Positions 1-6,773 of a stretch of 21,690 bases of DNA are shown in pieces; positions within the stretch are counted from its first letter, which is position 1, and each line of letters starts with the position of its first letter. The notes beneath the pieces were generated by a model. It ran no database searches. It saw only the letters and a program-made list of their open reading frames with translations, and was not told where the DNA came from. A program made the translations under genes and the position numbers. Origin of the DNA: a virus. The DNA is taken from positions 1-21,690 of IMG/VR virus record IMGVR_UViG_3300021962_006369; one strand, given 5' to 3'.

Positions 1-2
1 AG

Positions 3-35
3 GAGGATGGTGAATCATTATCAAACACAAATTAA
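3..35 (+). CDS. C-terminal tail of an upstream gene (partial)
   Basis: Reading from base 3, the frame gives an acidic, Ser/Asn-rich tail (EDGESLSNTN) that stops with TAA at 33-35, six bases before the next ATG. This spacing matches the tight packing elsewhere in the window. The frame starting at base 2 stops at once, and the frame starting at base 1 would run into the next gene. Only about ten residues are visible, so no function can be given. Confidence 0.35.
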   Translation, partial: EDGESLSNTN

Positions 36-41
36 TAAACT

Positions 42-872
42 ATGTCAGAAGAAGCAAACGTAAGCGTAGGTAACGACAACGCTGGAGCATCCGCAGGAGT
101 ATCTGCTGGAACCGAAGTAACAAACACATCAGTAAGTGCTGGTGTAGAGGCAGGAGCAGAAGTTCATGCTGGAGTAGAGAATACAAACCAAATTGGAGAT
201 GTAACCATTTCACAAGAAGCTCATGCTGAAGCAGAGGTTCACGCTGAAGCAACAACTGAAGCTGGTTGGGATGGTAGAAATGCATATGTAGACGCTCATG
301 CAGAAGTAGGAGCATCAACCGAAGTAGGAGCATCTAATTCAGTATCTTATGGTGGAGTAACTAACACAACCGAAGTTCATGCAGGAACAGAAGCAAAGGC
401 TTATGTTGGTGCAAGCGGACAAGTAGGAGCCGATGGTGCAGAAGGACATGCAGGAGCAATGGCTGGAGCATCAGTTGGTGTTGGAGCATCTAATAGTACT
501 TACGATGAAAATGGTAATGGAGCATCTGCCGGAGCTGGAGTATCAGCTGGAGTACAAGTAGGTGCTGAAGTTGGTGGTGGTGCTACAATGGATGATGGTG
601 TTGCAACTATCGGAGTTGAAGGTGAAGTTGCTCTATTAGTTGGAGTAGATGTAGACCTTTCAGTTAGTGTAGATACTAAACCAGCTCAAGAAGCAGTAGT
701 AGATACCGCAAACACAGTAGCTAAAGAAACTACTAAGGTAGTAGACAAAGTAGCAGAGCCTGTAAACAATGCTGGTAACGCTGTAGTAGGTGGGGCTAAA
801 GATGCTGGTAACGCTGTAGTAGGTGGAGCTAAAGATACAGGAAAGAAATTAAAAAAGGCTTTTAAGTTTTAA
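42..872 (+). CDS. Low-complexity Ala/Gly/Val/Glu-rich repeat protein
   Basis: This 276-residue protein has no recognised family. Residues 1 to about 210 alternate small residues with Val, Thr, Glu or His (recurring VGAS, EVHAG, VSAG units), are acidic, have no Cys and contain very few aromatics. The pattern suggests a beta-rich repetitive or solenoid-like structure, which is an inference. From about residue 215 the composition changes to a Lys-containing, probably amphipathic helical tail. That tail carries two copies of an 11-residue unit (AGNAVVGGAKD) and ends KKLKKAFKF. There is no signal peptide or clear membrane segment. It sits just upstream of the lysis genes, where phages often keep late structural or accessory genes, so a virion fibre or surface protein is possible. 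The ATG follows the upstream stop by six bases and has no Shine-Dalgarno sequence. Confidence 0.8.
   Translation: MSEEANVSVGNDNAGASAGVSAGTEVTNTSVSAGVEAGAEVHAGVENTNQIGDVTISQEAHAEAEVHAEATTEAGWDGRNAYVDAHAEVGASTEVGASNSVSYGGVTNTTEVHAGTEAKAYVGASGQVGADGAEGHAGAMAGASVGVGASNSTYDENGNGASAGAGVSAGVQVGAEVGGGATMDDGVATIGVEGEVALLVGVDVDLSVSVDTKPAQEAVVDTANTVAKETTKVVDKVAEPVNNAGNAVVGGAKDAGNAVVGGAKDTGKKLKKAFKF
771..836 (+). repeat. 33-base tandem duplication, two copies
   Basis: Bases 771-803 and 804-836 are adjacent copies of one 33-base unit and differ at a single position (tgggg versus tggag). Each copy encodes 11 residues, so the reading frame is preserved. The near identity suggests a recent duplication, or slippage, in the helical tail of the repeat protein. 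Confidence 0.9.
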
Positions 873-952
873 TTTAATAAGAGGTGATGTGCTAAACTGA
901 GCCTATTTATCTCAAAGGGTATTCACTAAAGTTTTATTTAATTTGTTGCGCT
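873..952 (+). other. 80-base intergenic leader before the lysis genes
   Basis: This is the longest stretch in the window without a supported gene. It is A/T-rich. It has no good copy of the TTG-N20-TATnTTTA promoter seen elsewhere and no GC-rich hairpin followed by a T run. TTAATTTG at 938-945 is one mismatch from the Bacteroidota -7 consensus TAnnTTTG, but I found no partner TTG at the expected distance. It could hold a late promoter of a different class. Confidence 0.3.
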
Positions 953-1225
953 ATGTTCAATTATATAAAAAGAAAATTTATGGCGTTCTCAGACATCTTT
1001 AAAGATGACAATAGCTACAACGAGAAGAACATCGTTGGCTTTGCATCATTCGCAGTGATGGCCTTATTTGCTGGAGCTGATATCGTTACTGGTATTATGG
1101 GAATTGATTTAGTTATCTCTGATACTATCTTCAATTCATTCGTAATCATCGTACTTGGTTCATTCGGTATCGATGGCGTAACGAAAATCTTCAATAAGAA
1201 TAAATCAGAAGAAGAAGAAGGATAA
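953..1225 (+). CDS. Small two-helix membrane protein, holin candidate
   Basis: This 90-residue protein has a basic amphipathic N-terminus, then hydrophobic segments at about residues 27-50 and 57-77, and a charged C-terminus (KNKSEEEEG). Two close membrane helices with a charged tail fit a class II holin or another small lysis protein. Its place two bases before the endolysin gene supports that role, but the sequence itself is not diagnostic. A second in-frame ATG at 980 (residue 10) is an alternative start. Dual starts occur in some holin genes, so both may be used. Confidence 0.75.
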   Translation: MFNYIKRKFMAFSDIFKDDNSYNEKNIVGFASFAVMALFAGADIVTGIMGIDLVISDTIFNSFVIIVLGSFGIDGVTKIFNKNKSEEEEG

Positions 1226-1227
1226 TT

Positions 1228-2052
1228 ATGGTACTTAAAAGAGGCGATAACAACGAGACCGTTAAGAAAGTTCAGAAGGTCTTAGGTGTAGAGCAGGTTG
1301 GTAACTTCGGTCCTAAGACCGAGACTGCAGTAAAGGAGTGGCAGAAGAAAAACGGCTTAGTAGCTGACGGCATTGTTGGCCCTGCTACTTTAGCTAAGAT
1401 GGGTATTGTAGTAGAGGCAGCTCCTAAAGCAGCTGTTAAAGCTCCTAACAACACTCCATCTGCTGATGCTAAATACTCTAAGGAGAAGATCGAAGCTACA
1501 GTTAAAGAGAAAGGTTACCAATGGTTTGAAGGAGACTACCATCTTAACATTGTAGGTGTACGTAACTCAGATACAGGTACTAAAGTAACAAATGCTTTTG
1601 ATGATAAGATTACTTTAACCTATCAGGTTGAAGGTAAGTGGATCTACAAAGAGTGGATGAACACAACCGACCCAGGTACTAAAGGAGTTAAAGAGTACCA
1701 CAATGCTGCTGGAGTAGCTAGATTAGTTCCAGGTCAGTATATTAACTCTCACTTCTTAGGTAAGCACCAAGGTAAGTATGAAGCTCTTAAGCAAGGCGGT
1801 AAGGTAAAAGTATACCGTGATGCTAACAGAGATATGAATTATGATGAAAAAGTTATTCAAGAAGGTGTGTTTGGAATTAACATTCACAAGGCTGGCGCTA
1901 ACTCTACTTATGTAGAGAACTGGTCAGAGGGCTGTCAAGTATTCAAAAGAGCTGCCGACTTCGAAGAATTTATGGAAATTGTTAGAGCGTCTGTAGCTAA
2001 AGGTCATAGTAAGTTTACTTACACATTGATCGAGTCTAAAGATATAGCTTAA
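1228..2052 (+). CDS. Endolysin: peptidoglycan-binding domain plus L,D-transpeptidase-like domain
   Basis: This 274-residue protein probably degrades host peptidoglycan at lysis. Residues 3-60 form a PG_binding_1 repeat (RGDNNETVKKVQ, then NFGPKTETAVKEWQK and VADGIVGPAT). An Ala/Pro-rich linker at about 61-82 follows, then a catalytic domain at about 85-270. That domain contains the pattern GINIHKAG (His220) and WSEGCQVF (Ser233, Cys236). The His and SxGC spacing is like that of L,D-transpeptidase (YkuD-type) enzymes, and similar domains are common in Bacteroidota phage lysins. There is no signal peptide, so export would depend on a holin. It lies between two small membrane-protein genes with gaps of two and five bases, consistent with one lysis operon. 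The exact bond cleaved is not known from sequence. Confidence 0.88.
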   Translation: MVLKRGDNNETVKKVQKVLGVEQVGNFGPKTETAVKEWQKKNGLVADGIVGPATLAKMGIVVEAAPKAAVKAPNNTPSADAKYSKEKIEATVKEKGYQWFEGDYHLNIVGVRNSDTGTKVTNAFDDKITLTYQVEGKWIYKEWMNTTDPGTKGVKEYHNAAGVARLVPGQYINSHFLGKHQGKYEALKQGGKVKVYRDANRDMNYDEKVIQEGVFGINIHKAGANSTYVENWSEGCQVFKRAADFEEFMEIVRASVAKGHSKFTYTLIESKDIA

Positions 2053-2057
2053 TAATT

Positions 2058-2474
2058 ATGAAAGCAAGTACCTTGTTCCTGTCGATAACTGCTACACTAA
2101 CCTTCATGTGCTCCTACTTTATGGAGCTTACAATGAGTAATGCCGAGCAATACTTAGCGTTGGTTGCTGTAGTATTTATCGATGGGTTCTTTGGTATTGC
2201 TGCTGGCATTAAAAGAGAAGGGTTTCAAACTAGAAAGGCCGTTAGAGTGCTTCAGAGAGCAATAACATGGATAGCTTTCTTAACAGTTATACTAATGGTA
2301 GAAAGAGGTTTTGCAGGCACAAGCTGGTTATCAGAAACAATCATCGTACCTTTCATACTACTTCAATTACTTAGCGCATTAAAGAATGCCTCAATGGTAG
2401 GTATTATTAAGAGCGCTGACCTCAAGAAGGTACTAGACAAAATCGATTTACATAAAGGAGAAAGAGCAGAATAA
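2058..2474 (+). CDS. Holin-like membrane protein (four helices)
   Basis: This 138-residue protein has hydrophobic segments at about residues 5-25, 32-51, 66-82 and 92-108. A basic loop (IKREGFQTRKAVR, about 51-63) lies between the second and third, and the C-terminal tail is charged. This layout resembles the phage holin families of the toxin-secretion/lysis type (holin_4 group), in which the protein forms inner-membrane lesions that release endolysin. It starts five bases after the endolysin stop. With the membrane protein at 953, the cassette has two holin candidates; one may act as an antiholin or spanin-like partner. The family call is by topology and overall pattern, with no catalytic signature to check. 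Confidence 0.75.
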   Translation: MKASTLFLSITATLTFMCSYFMELTMSNAEQYLALVAVVFIDGFFGIAAGIKREGFQTRKAVRVLQRAITWIAFLTVILMVERGFAGTSWLSETIIVPFILLQLLSALKNASMVGIIKSADLKKVLDKIDLHKGERAE

Positions 2475-2475
2475 G

Positions 2476-2506
2476 TTGCTCGTTTAAATTATTATTCTTA
2501 TCTTAT
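2476..2506 (+). promoter_or_regulatory. Promoter P1 (TTG-N20-TATCTTAT)
   Basis: TTG at 2476-2478 (within AGTTG) lies exactly 20 bases before TATCTTAT at 2499-2506, which is preceded by ATTCT. It lies in a 47-base gap and ends 15 bases before the ATG at 2522. It matches the other copies at 17320, 17818, 19768, 20635 and 21637 in the -33 element, the spacing and the TTC just upstream of the -7 element. It is the most divergent copy at the last two bases of the -7 element. Confidence 0.65.
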
Positions 2507-2521
2507 AGTAAAGATTATACT

Positions 2522-2881
2522 ATGAGTGAAGAACAAGCTAGTTATGGTCGTAAAGCAAGCGACATACTTAAAGAAGAATACCCTACCATTTATTCTGGCT
2601 ATATGGCTATCGTGGAAGAGCAACTGGAGCTATTCAGCAAGAAGCATCTTGACTACGGTATGCATAACATTACTGCTGGTACTAGCCTTAGCAATGAAGA
2701 GGAGAGGTCTTTTGCTCTTGCAGGGCTTTGGTATCGAATGAGCGATAAGATCAATCGCTGGAAGAATCTAATCATCAACAATAGAGGAGCTCAGAATGAA
2801 ACTCTATCAGATACCTTTCAGGATATCTGCAACTACGCAATCATCTGCCAGTTGGTAGAGAAAGGATTGTGGAAAAAATAA
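2522..2881 (+). CDS. Nmad1 / DUF1599 family protein
   Basis: This 119-residue, all-helical protein carries the Nmad1 (formerly DUF1599) pattern. It has FSKKHLDYG at about residues 38-46, then a GLWYRMSDKINRWKNL helix at 68-83 and DTFQDICNYAI at 97-107. The family is frequent in phages and has been linked by comparative genomics to nucleotide modification, although its biochemical activity is not well defined. The conserved Lys/Asp/Tyr/Gly and Arg/Asp/Lys positions are all present, so the protein looks intact. It is the first gene after promoter P1 and is followed three bases later by a nuclease gene, which suggests a shared role in DNA or nucleotide metabolism during infection. Confidence 0.78.
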   Translation: MSEEQASYGRKASDILKEEYPTIYSGYMAIVEEQLELFSKKHLDYGMHNITAGTSLSNEEERSFALAGLWYRMSDKINRWKNLIINNRGAQNETLSDTFQDICNYAIICQLVEKGLWKK

Positions 2882-2884
2882 ACT

Positions 2885-3820
2885 ATGGCTAAAAAACTCC
2901 CAAAGGAGGTTACAGTAATACAGGAGTACAAAGCACGAAAGGTTGACTACGATACAGAGAAGAACATCTCATTTAGTCAGCTACTACTTTATAACTCTTG
3001 TCAATACAAATGGTATCTAACTTACCCTAAGAAGTTAGCACCTTACAAGCCTTCCATTCATACAGTCTTCGGTACTGCTCTTCATGAGACAATACAGGAG
3101 TGGCTGGATGTACTCTACAATCAAACTGTTAAAGCAGCTAATGAAATGGATCTATCTGAATTACTTTTAGATAGAATGAGGAAGACTTATAAGAAGGAAC
3201 GTTATAATAACGGTAACGAAGACTTTACTACCTCTCAAGAGCTGCAACAGTTCCACGATGATGGAATGCAGATACTAAACTACCTTAAGAAGAAAAGAGC
3301 AACATACTTTAGTACAAAGAATAACTACCTAGCTGGAGTAGAGACTCCTATCCTTCAGGAGGTTAAACCTGGAGTAGTATTTAAAGGCTTTATTGATTTA
3401 GTCTTCTACAATAGTTTTACTGAGAAGTATCTTATCTTAGATATCAAAACATCTACTAGAGGATGGAGTGACTATGAGAAGAAAGATGAAACCAAAATAT
3501 CTCAGATACTTTTATATAAAGAGTTCTTTGCTCAACAATTCAATACTGATGTAGAGAATATTGACGTAGAGTATTTTATTGTACGTCGAAAGATCTTTGA
3601 AGGAGGAGACTTTGTACCCAAACGAGTACAGCAGTATAGACCTGCCTCAGGAAAGATTAAACGTAAGAAGGCTATCGAAAGCATTAACAAGTTTGTTAAT
3701 GAAGCTTTTGATGATAACGGTAACTATCTTGAAAGAGAGTATCCTAAGCAGCCTTCTAAGAGTAATTGTATGTTCTGTCCATTTAAAGAAAATCCTTTAT
3801 GTAATGTAGCCGTAAAGTAG
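2885..3820 (+). CDS. PD-(D/E)XK nuclease, RecB/Cas4-like with Fe-S cluster
   Basis: This 311-residue protein is probably an exonuclease acting on DNA ends. Near the N-terminus SFSQLLLYNSCQYKW gives Cys39, and FGTALHE gives His67 of motif I. GFIDLVF supplies Asp171, LILDIKTS supplies Asp186 and Lys188 (the D...DxK core), and QILLY gives Gln207. The C-terminus has CMFCPFKENPLC (Cys295, Cys298, Cys306). One early Cys plus three late Cys is the [4Fe-4S] arrangement of AddB, Cas4 and related RecB-family nucleases. No helicase domain is attached, so it is a stand-alone nuclease. Possible roles are host DNA degradation, recombination or genome processing. It is probably co-transcribed with the Nmad1 gene from P1. 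All catalytic residues appear to be present. Confidence 0.88.
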   Translation: MAKKLPKEVTVIQEYKARKVDYDTEKNISFSQLLLYNSCQYKWYLTYPKKLAPYKPSIHTVFGTALHETIQEWLDVLYNQTVKAANEMDLSELLLDRMRKTYKKERYNNGNEDFTTSQELQQFHDDGMQILNYLKKKRATYFSTKNNYLAGVETPILQEVKPGVVFKGFIDLVFYNSFTEKYLILDIKTSTRGWSDYEKKDETKISQILLYKEFFAQQFNTDVENIDVEYFIVRRKIFEGGDFVPKRVQQYRPASGKIKRKKAIESINKFVNEAFDDNGNYLEREYPKQPSKSNCMFCPFKENPLCNVAVK

Positions 3821-3827
3821 ATCTCTG

Positions 3828-3835
3828 TATATTTA
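3828..3835 (+). promoter_or_regulatory. Possible -7 promoter element for the RHH/glycan operon
   Basis: TATATTTA at 3828-3835 matches the -7 element of the other promoters and ends 26 bases before the ATG at 3862. Unlike the others, it has no TTG 20 bases upstream (3805-3807 reads TGT). The upstream pentamer TCTCTG-like context also differs. It may be a different or activator-dependent class of promoter, or chance in AT-rich DNA. Confidence 0.35.
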
Positions 3836-3849
3836 TATATACATATATA
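3834..3849. repeat. AT-rich inverted repeat, possible operator
   Basis: TATATAT at 3834-3840 and ATATATA at 3843-3849 form a perfect 7-base inverted repeat around AC. It overlaps the expected transcription start of the 3828 element and sits just before a ribbon-helix-helix regulator gene, so autoregulation is plausible. The simple composition makes chance a real alternative. Confidence 0.35.
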
Positions 3850-3861
3850 ATACTAAAGGCT

Positions 3862-4044
3862 ATGAGTGAAAAAAAGCTAACCAGCGTAAGGGTTGAGCAA
3901 GAGTTATTTGAGCAGTTTAAAATTCAATGCGTAAGGCATAAATTTTCTTTCCAAAAGCTTGCCGACCGAGCAATTTTTCTTTATCTTACAGATGATAGAT
4001 TTAGAGAGAAGTTACATAAACAAACTGATATTAATATCAAATAA
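3862..4044 (+). CDS. Ribbon-helix-helix (CopG/Arc-like) transcription regulator
   Basis: This 60-residue protein fits the ribbon-helix-helix fold: a short strand (KLTSVRVEQ, about residues 5-13), a first helix (ELFEQFKIQCVRHK) and a second helix (SFQKLADRAIFLYLTD), then a charged tail. Proteins of this fold bind DNA as dimers through the N-terminal strand and often repress their own operons. The gene is first in a run that continues directly into the glycan cluster: the next ATG follows its stop with no gap. An AT-rich palindrome lies just upstream. It could regulate the whole 13-kb operon, which is inferred from position only. Confidence 0.75.
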   Translation: MSEKKLTSVRVEQELFEQFKIQCVRHKFSFQKLADRAIFLYLTDDRFREKLHKQTDINIK

Positions 4045-5490
4045 ATGAACGACAAGTTAAGTTATATTAAAAAGGATGATCGAAAGAAGATCTTTTTATT
4101 ATCAGATGACATTAGGTTACACTCCGGAATTGCTACTATGGCAAGAGAGATAGTCATTCAGACAGCTCATCATTACAATTGGGTCAATCTAGGAGGCGCT
4201 ATGAACCATCCTGATGATAAGAAAGCATTTGACCTATCAGCAGATATAAATAAACAAGTAGGTATCGAAGACGGATACGTTAAGCTATATGCTACATCAG
4301 GATATGGTACTGCTGATATTGTTAGAGAGCTGATTAAGGTAGAGCAGCCTGATGCTATTTTACACTTTACCGATCCTAGATACTGGACCTGGCTGTATGA
4401 TATTGAGCGTGAAATCAGACAAGAAGTGCCTCTCTTCTATCTGAATATCTGGGATGACTATCCTACTCCTCTTTATAATAAAAGTTTTTACGAGTGTTGT
4501 GATTTATTAATGGGCATCTCTAAGCAGACTGTTAATATTAATAAGATGGTCTTAGATGAGAAGGTTAAAGGTAAAGTAATGAAGTATGTACCTCATGGCA
4601 TTAATACAGACTTCTTCTTTCCTATCAATAAAGACTATAAGAACTACGATAAGTATTTAGAGTTTAGAAATAGTATCTTTGAAGGAAAAGATATTGAGTT
4701 CGTTGTCTTCTGGAATTCTAGGAACATTCGACGTAAGTCACCAGGTGATGTTATTTTGTCTTACAGACAGTTCTGTGATTTAATCGGACCGGAGAAAGCT
4801 AAGAAGTGTGCTTTAGTAATGCATACCCAAGCAGTAGACCAGAACGGTACAGACTTATATGCTGTTAGGGAAGCTGTATGTGACCCAAGCTATGTAAATG
4901 TATTCTTTTCTCAGAGTAAGTTATCAGCCGAGCAGATGAACTGGCTTTATAATATGGCTGATGTAACAACTCTTATCTCTTCTAACGAAGGATGGGGCTT
5001 AAGCTTAACAGAAGCTATGACTGCTGGCACTATGATCATTGCAAACGTTACCGGAGGTATGCAAGACCAGATGAGGTTTGTAGATGAGAATGGGGAGTGG
5101 TATACTCCTAATCCAAAGGTACCTTCTAACCATATGGGTACGTATAAGGAGCATGGTGAATGGGCTGTGCCTGTATTCCCTTCCAACATCTCATTAGTAG
5201 GTTCAGTCCCTACTCCTTACATTCATGATGACAGATGTGACTTTAGAGATGTAGCTCAAGCTATTAAAGAAGTATATGAACTATCTAAAGAAGAGAGAGA
5301 TCGTAGAGGTATGGCTGGACACGATTGGGTTCGCTCTAATGAAGCTAAGATGACAGCTGAGGCTATGGGAGCTAATATAGCTGAATGTATGGAAGAAGCT
5401 TTTAAAGCTTTCGTACCTAGAACTAGATACGATCTAACCAAAATAGAAACTCTTCCCAGTAAGTATGTTAAACACGCAATGGTATATTAA
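4045..5490 (+). CDS. GT4-like glycosyltransferase (GT-B fold)
   Basis: This 481-residue protein probably transfers a sugar from a nucleotide donor. The N-terminal Rossmann-like half begins KIFLLSDDIRLHSGIATMAREI, where GIA takes the place of the Gly-rich acceptor-side loop. The middle has KYVPHGINTDFF, typical of the GT4 hinge. The C-terminal half contains EGWGLSLTEAM with Glu315 and Glu323, the EX7E motif that binds the donor nucleotide sugar in GT4 enzymes, followed by the Gly-rich NVTGGMQDQ. The length is slightly above the usual 350-420, with an insertion after the EX7E region (about 350-390). It opens the glycan operon, immediately after the RHH gene, and shares one base with the next start. 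Donor and acceptor are unknown. Confidence 0.85.
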   Translation: MNDKLSYIKKDDRKKIFLLSDDIRLHSGIATMAREIVIQTAHHYNWVNLGGAMNHPDDKKAFDLSADINKQVGIEDGYVKLYATSGYGTADIVRELIKVEQPDAILHFTDPRYWTWLYDIEREIRQEVPLFYLNIWDDYPTPLYNKSFYECCDLLMGISKQTVNINKMVLDEKVKGKVMKYVPHGINTDFFFPINKDYKNYDKYLEFRNSIFEGKDIEFVVFWNSRNIRRKSPGDVILSYRQFCDLIGPEKAKKCALVMHTQAVDQNGTDLYAVREAVCDPSYVNVFFSQSKLSAEQMNWLYNMADVTTLISSNEGWGLSLTEAMTAGTMIIANVTGGMQDQMRFVDENGEWYTPNPKVPSNHMGTYKEHGEWAVPVFPSNISLVGSVPTPYIHDDRCDFRDVAQAIKEVYELSKEERDRRGMAGHDWVRSNEAKMTAEAMGANIAECMEEAFKAFVPRTRYDLTKIETLPSKYVKHAMVY

Positions 5491-6773
5491 TGAGCAAGAT
5501 TAAAGTTGTAATAAGCTGTCCGATTGATACGTACAGCGGTTATGGAGCAAGAAGTAGAGATTTAGTCAAAGCTCTTCTTAAGACAGGAAAGTACGATGTT
5601 AAGATTCTATCTCAACGTTGGGGCAATACCCGCTTTGGTTACTTAAATGATCATAGCGAGAGCGAACTAGCCTCTCTTATTATTCCTCAGCTAACAGCCA
5701 AACCTCAAGTATGGATGCAGGTAACTGTACCTAATGAGTTCCAACCTGTAGGTGACTACAACATTGGTGTTACTGCCGGCATTGAGACTACTATCTGTGA
5801 CCCTAGCTGGATTGAAGGCTTGAATAGAATGAATCTTAATCTAGTATCTTCTAATCACGCAAAGGAAACATTTGAACGTTCTAAATTTAATATAGAGAAG
5901 GACGGTAAGGCACAAGGTCAAATTGAATTGCAGAAGCCTGTAGAGGTCTTATTTGAAGGAGCTGATCTAGAGAAGTACTTTAAGACCGGTACGATGGCTA
6001 ATATGGAGATCAATTTAGATCTAAACAGTATTAAAGAGTCATTCTGTTTCTTGTTTGTAGGTCATTGGCTACAAGGAGACTTCGGACAAGATAGAAAGAA
6101 TGTTGGTTATATGATCAAAGCTTTCCTAGAAGTGTTTAAGAATAAGAAGAACCAGCCAGCTCTTATTCTAAAGACTCAATCAGCTAATGCTTCTATTTTA
6201 GATAGAGATAACATCTTAAGAAAGATAGATGACATTAGAAAGACAGTTAAGGGCACTCTTCCTAACATCTACCTTCTACATGGTGAGATGGACGACTCAG
6301 AGATAAACGAGCTATACAACCACAGTAAGGTAAAAGCTATGGTTAGCTTTACTAAAGGAGAAGGCTTTGGAAGACCTCTGTTAGAGTTTAGCTTAGTTAA
6401 TAAACCTGTTATTGCTTCAGCCTGGTCAGGACATGTAGACTTTTTAGATCCAGAGTTCAGCATACTTGTAGGAGGATCGCTAACAAACGTACATCAGAGC
6501 GCTGTAGTTAAGAATATGATCTTAGCTGAGTCACAATGGTTTAGTACTAATGATAGTCAAGCCGGACTAGCTCTTAAAGACGTGTTTGATAACTATAAGA
6601 AATATGCAGAGCAAGCTAAACGTCAAGGATATAAGTCTCGTACTAACTTTAGCTTTGATAAGATGGTAGAGCGTTTAGAAGAGATCTTTACAACTAACCT
6701 ACCTAAGTTTGCTCAAGAAGTAAAACTAGAGTTACCTAAACTATCTCTACCTAAACTACAAAAAATCGAATAA
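5490..6773 (+). CDS. GT4-like glycosyltransferase (GT-B fold)
   Basis: This 427-residue protein has the two-domain GT-B layout. The first strand and loop read KVVISCPIDTYSGYGARSRDL. A linker region near LFEGADLEKYF precedes a second Rossmann domain (FCFLFVGHWLQGDFGQDRKN), and KGEGFGRPLLEFS carries Glu291 and Glu299, the EX7E donor-binding motif. ASAWSGHVDFL follows, as in GT4 enzymes. The C-terminus is Leu/Lys/Pro-rich with repeated LPKL units and may be a flexible tail. The A of the preceding TAA is the first base of this ATG, so translation is probably coupled. It shares fold and motifs with its upstream neighbour but is not a close duplicate by eye. Confidence 0.85.
   Translation: MSKIKVVISCPIDTYSGYGARSRDLVKALLKTGKYDVKILSQRWGNTRFGYLNDHSESELASLIIPQLTAKPQVWMQVTVPNEFQPVGDYNIGVTAGIETTICDPSWIEGLNRMNLNLVSSNHAKETFERSKFNIEKDGKAQGQIELQKPVEVLFEGADLEKYFKTGTMANMEINLDLNSIKESFCFLFVGHWLQGDFGQDRKNVGYMIKAFLEVFKNKKNQPALILKTQSANASILDRDNILRKIDDIRKTVKGTLPNIYLLHGEMDDSEINELYNHSKVKAMVSFTKGEGFGRPLLEFSLVNKPVIASAWSGHVDFLDPEFSILVGGSLTNVHQSAVVKNMILAESQWFSTNDSQAGLALKDVFDNYKKYAEQAKRQGYKSRTNFSFDKMVERLEEIFTTNLPKFAQEVKLELPKLSLPKLQKIE

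Noticed and set aside
1-12. AGGAGG at the window start as a ribosome binding site for the 42 gene
   Set aside because: It is more than 30 bases from the ATG and falls in the tail of the upstream frame; most genes here lack Shine-Dalgarno sequences.
40-333. Leu-rich 97-residue frame on the minus strand
   Set aside because: It is the reverse complement of the Ala/Gly/Glu-rich repeat gene, whose codon pattern yields Leu-rich antisense frames; there is no start context and no other minus-strand gene in the window.
873-952. Terminator or riboswitch in the longest intergenic gap
   Set aside because: Only a weak TGAG/CTCA pairing with a nine-base loop is visible (898-914 region), with no GC-rich stem or T run, so neither can be supported.
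3579-3809. 76-residue plus-strand frame inside the nuclease gene
   Set aside because: It lies fully within the PD-(D/E)XK gene, whose catalytic and Fe-S residues are in the other frame.
4245-4252. TATAAATA, identical to the T4 late promoter
   Set aside because: It lies inside the first glycosyltransferase gene, far from any start codon, in AT-rich DNA; no second copy was found before a late gene.
4674-4681. TATCTTTG, a perfect -7 consensus inside a glycosyltransferase gene
   Set aside because: There is no TTG 20 bases upstream (4651-4653 reads AAG) and no gene start just downstream.
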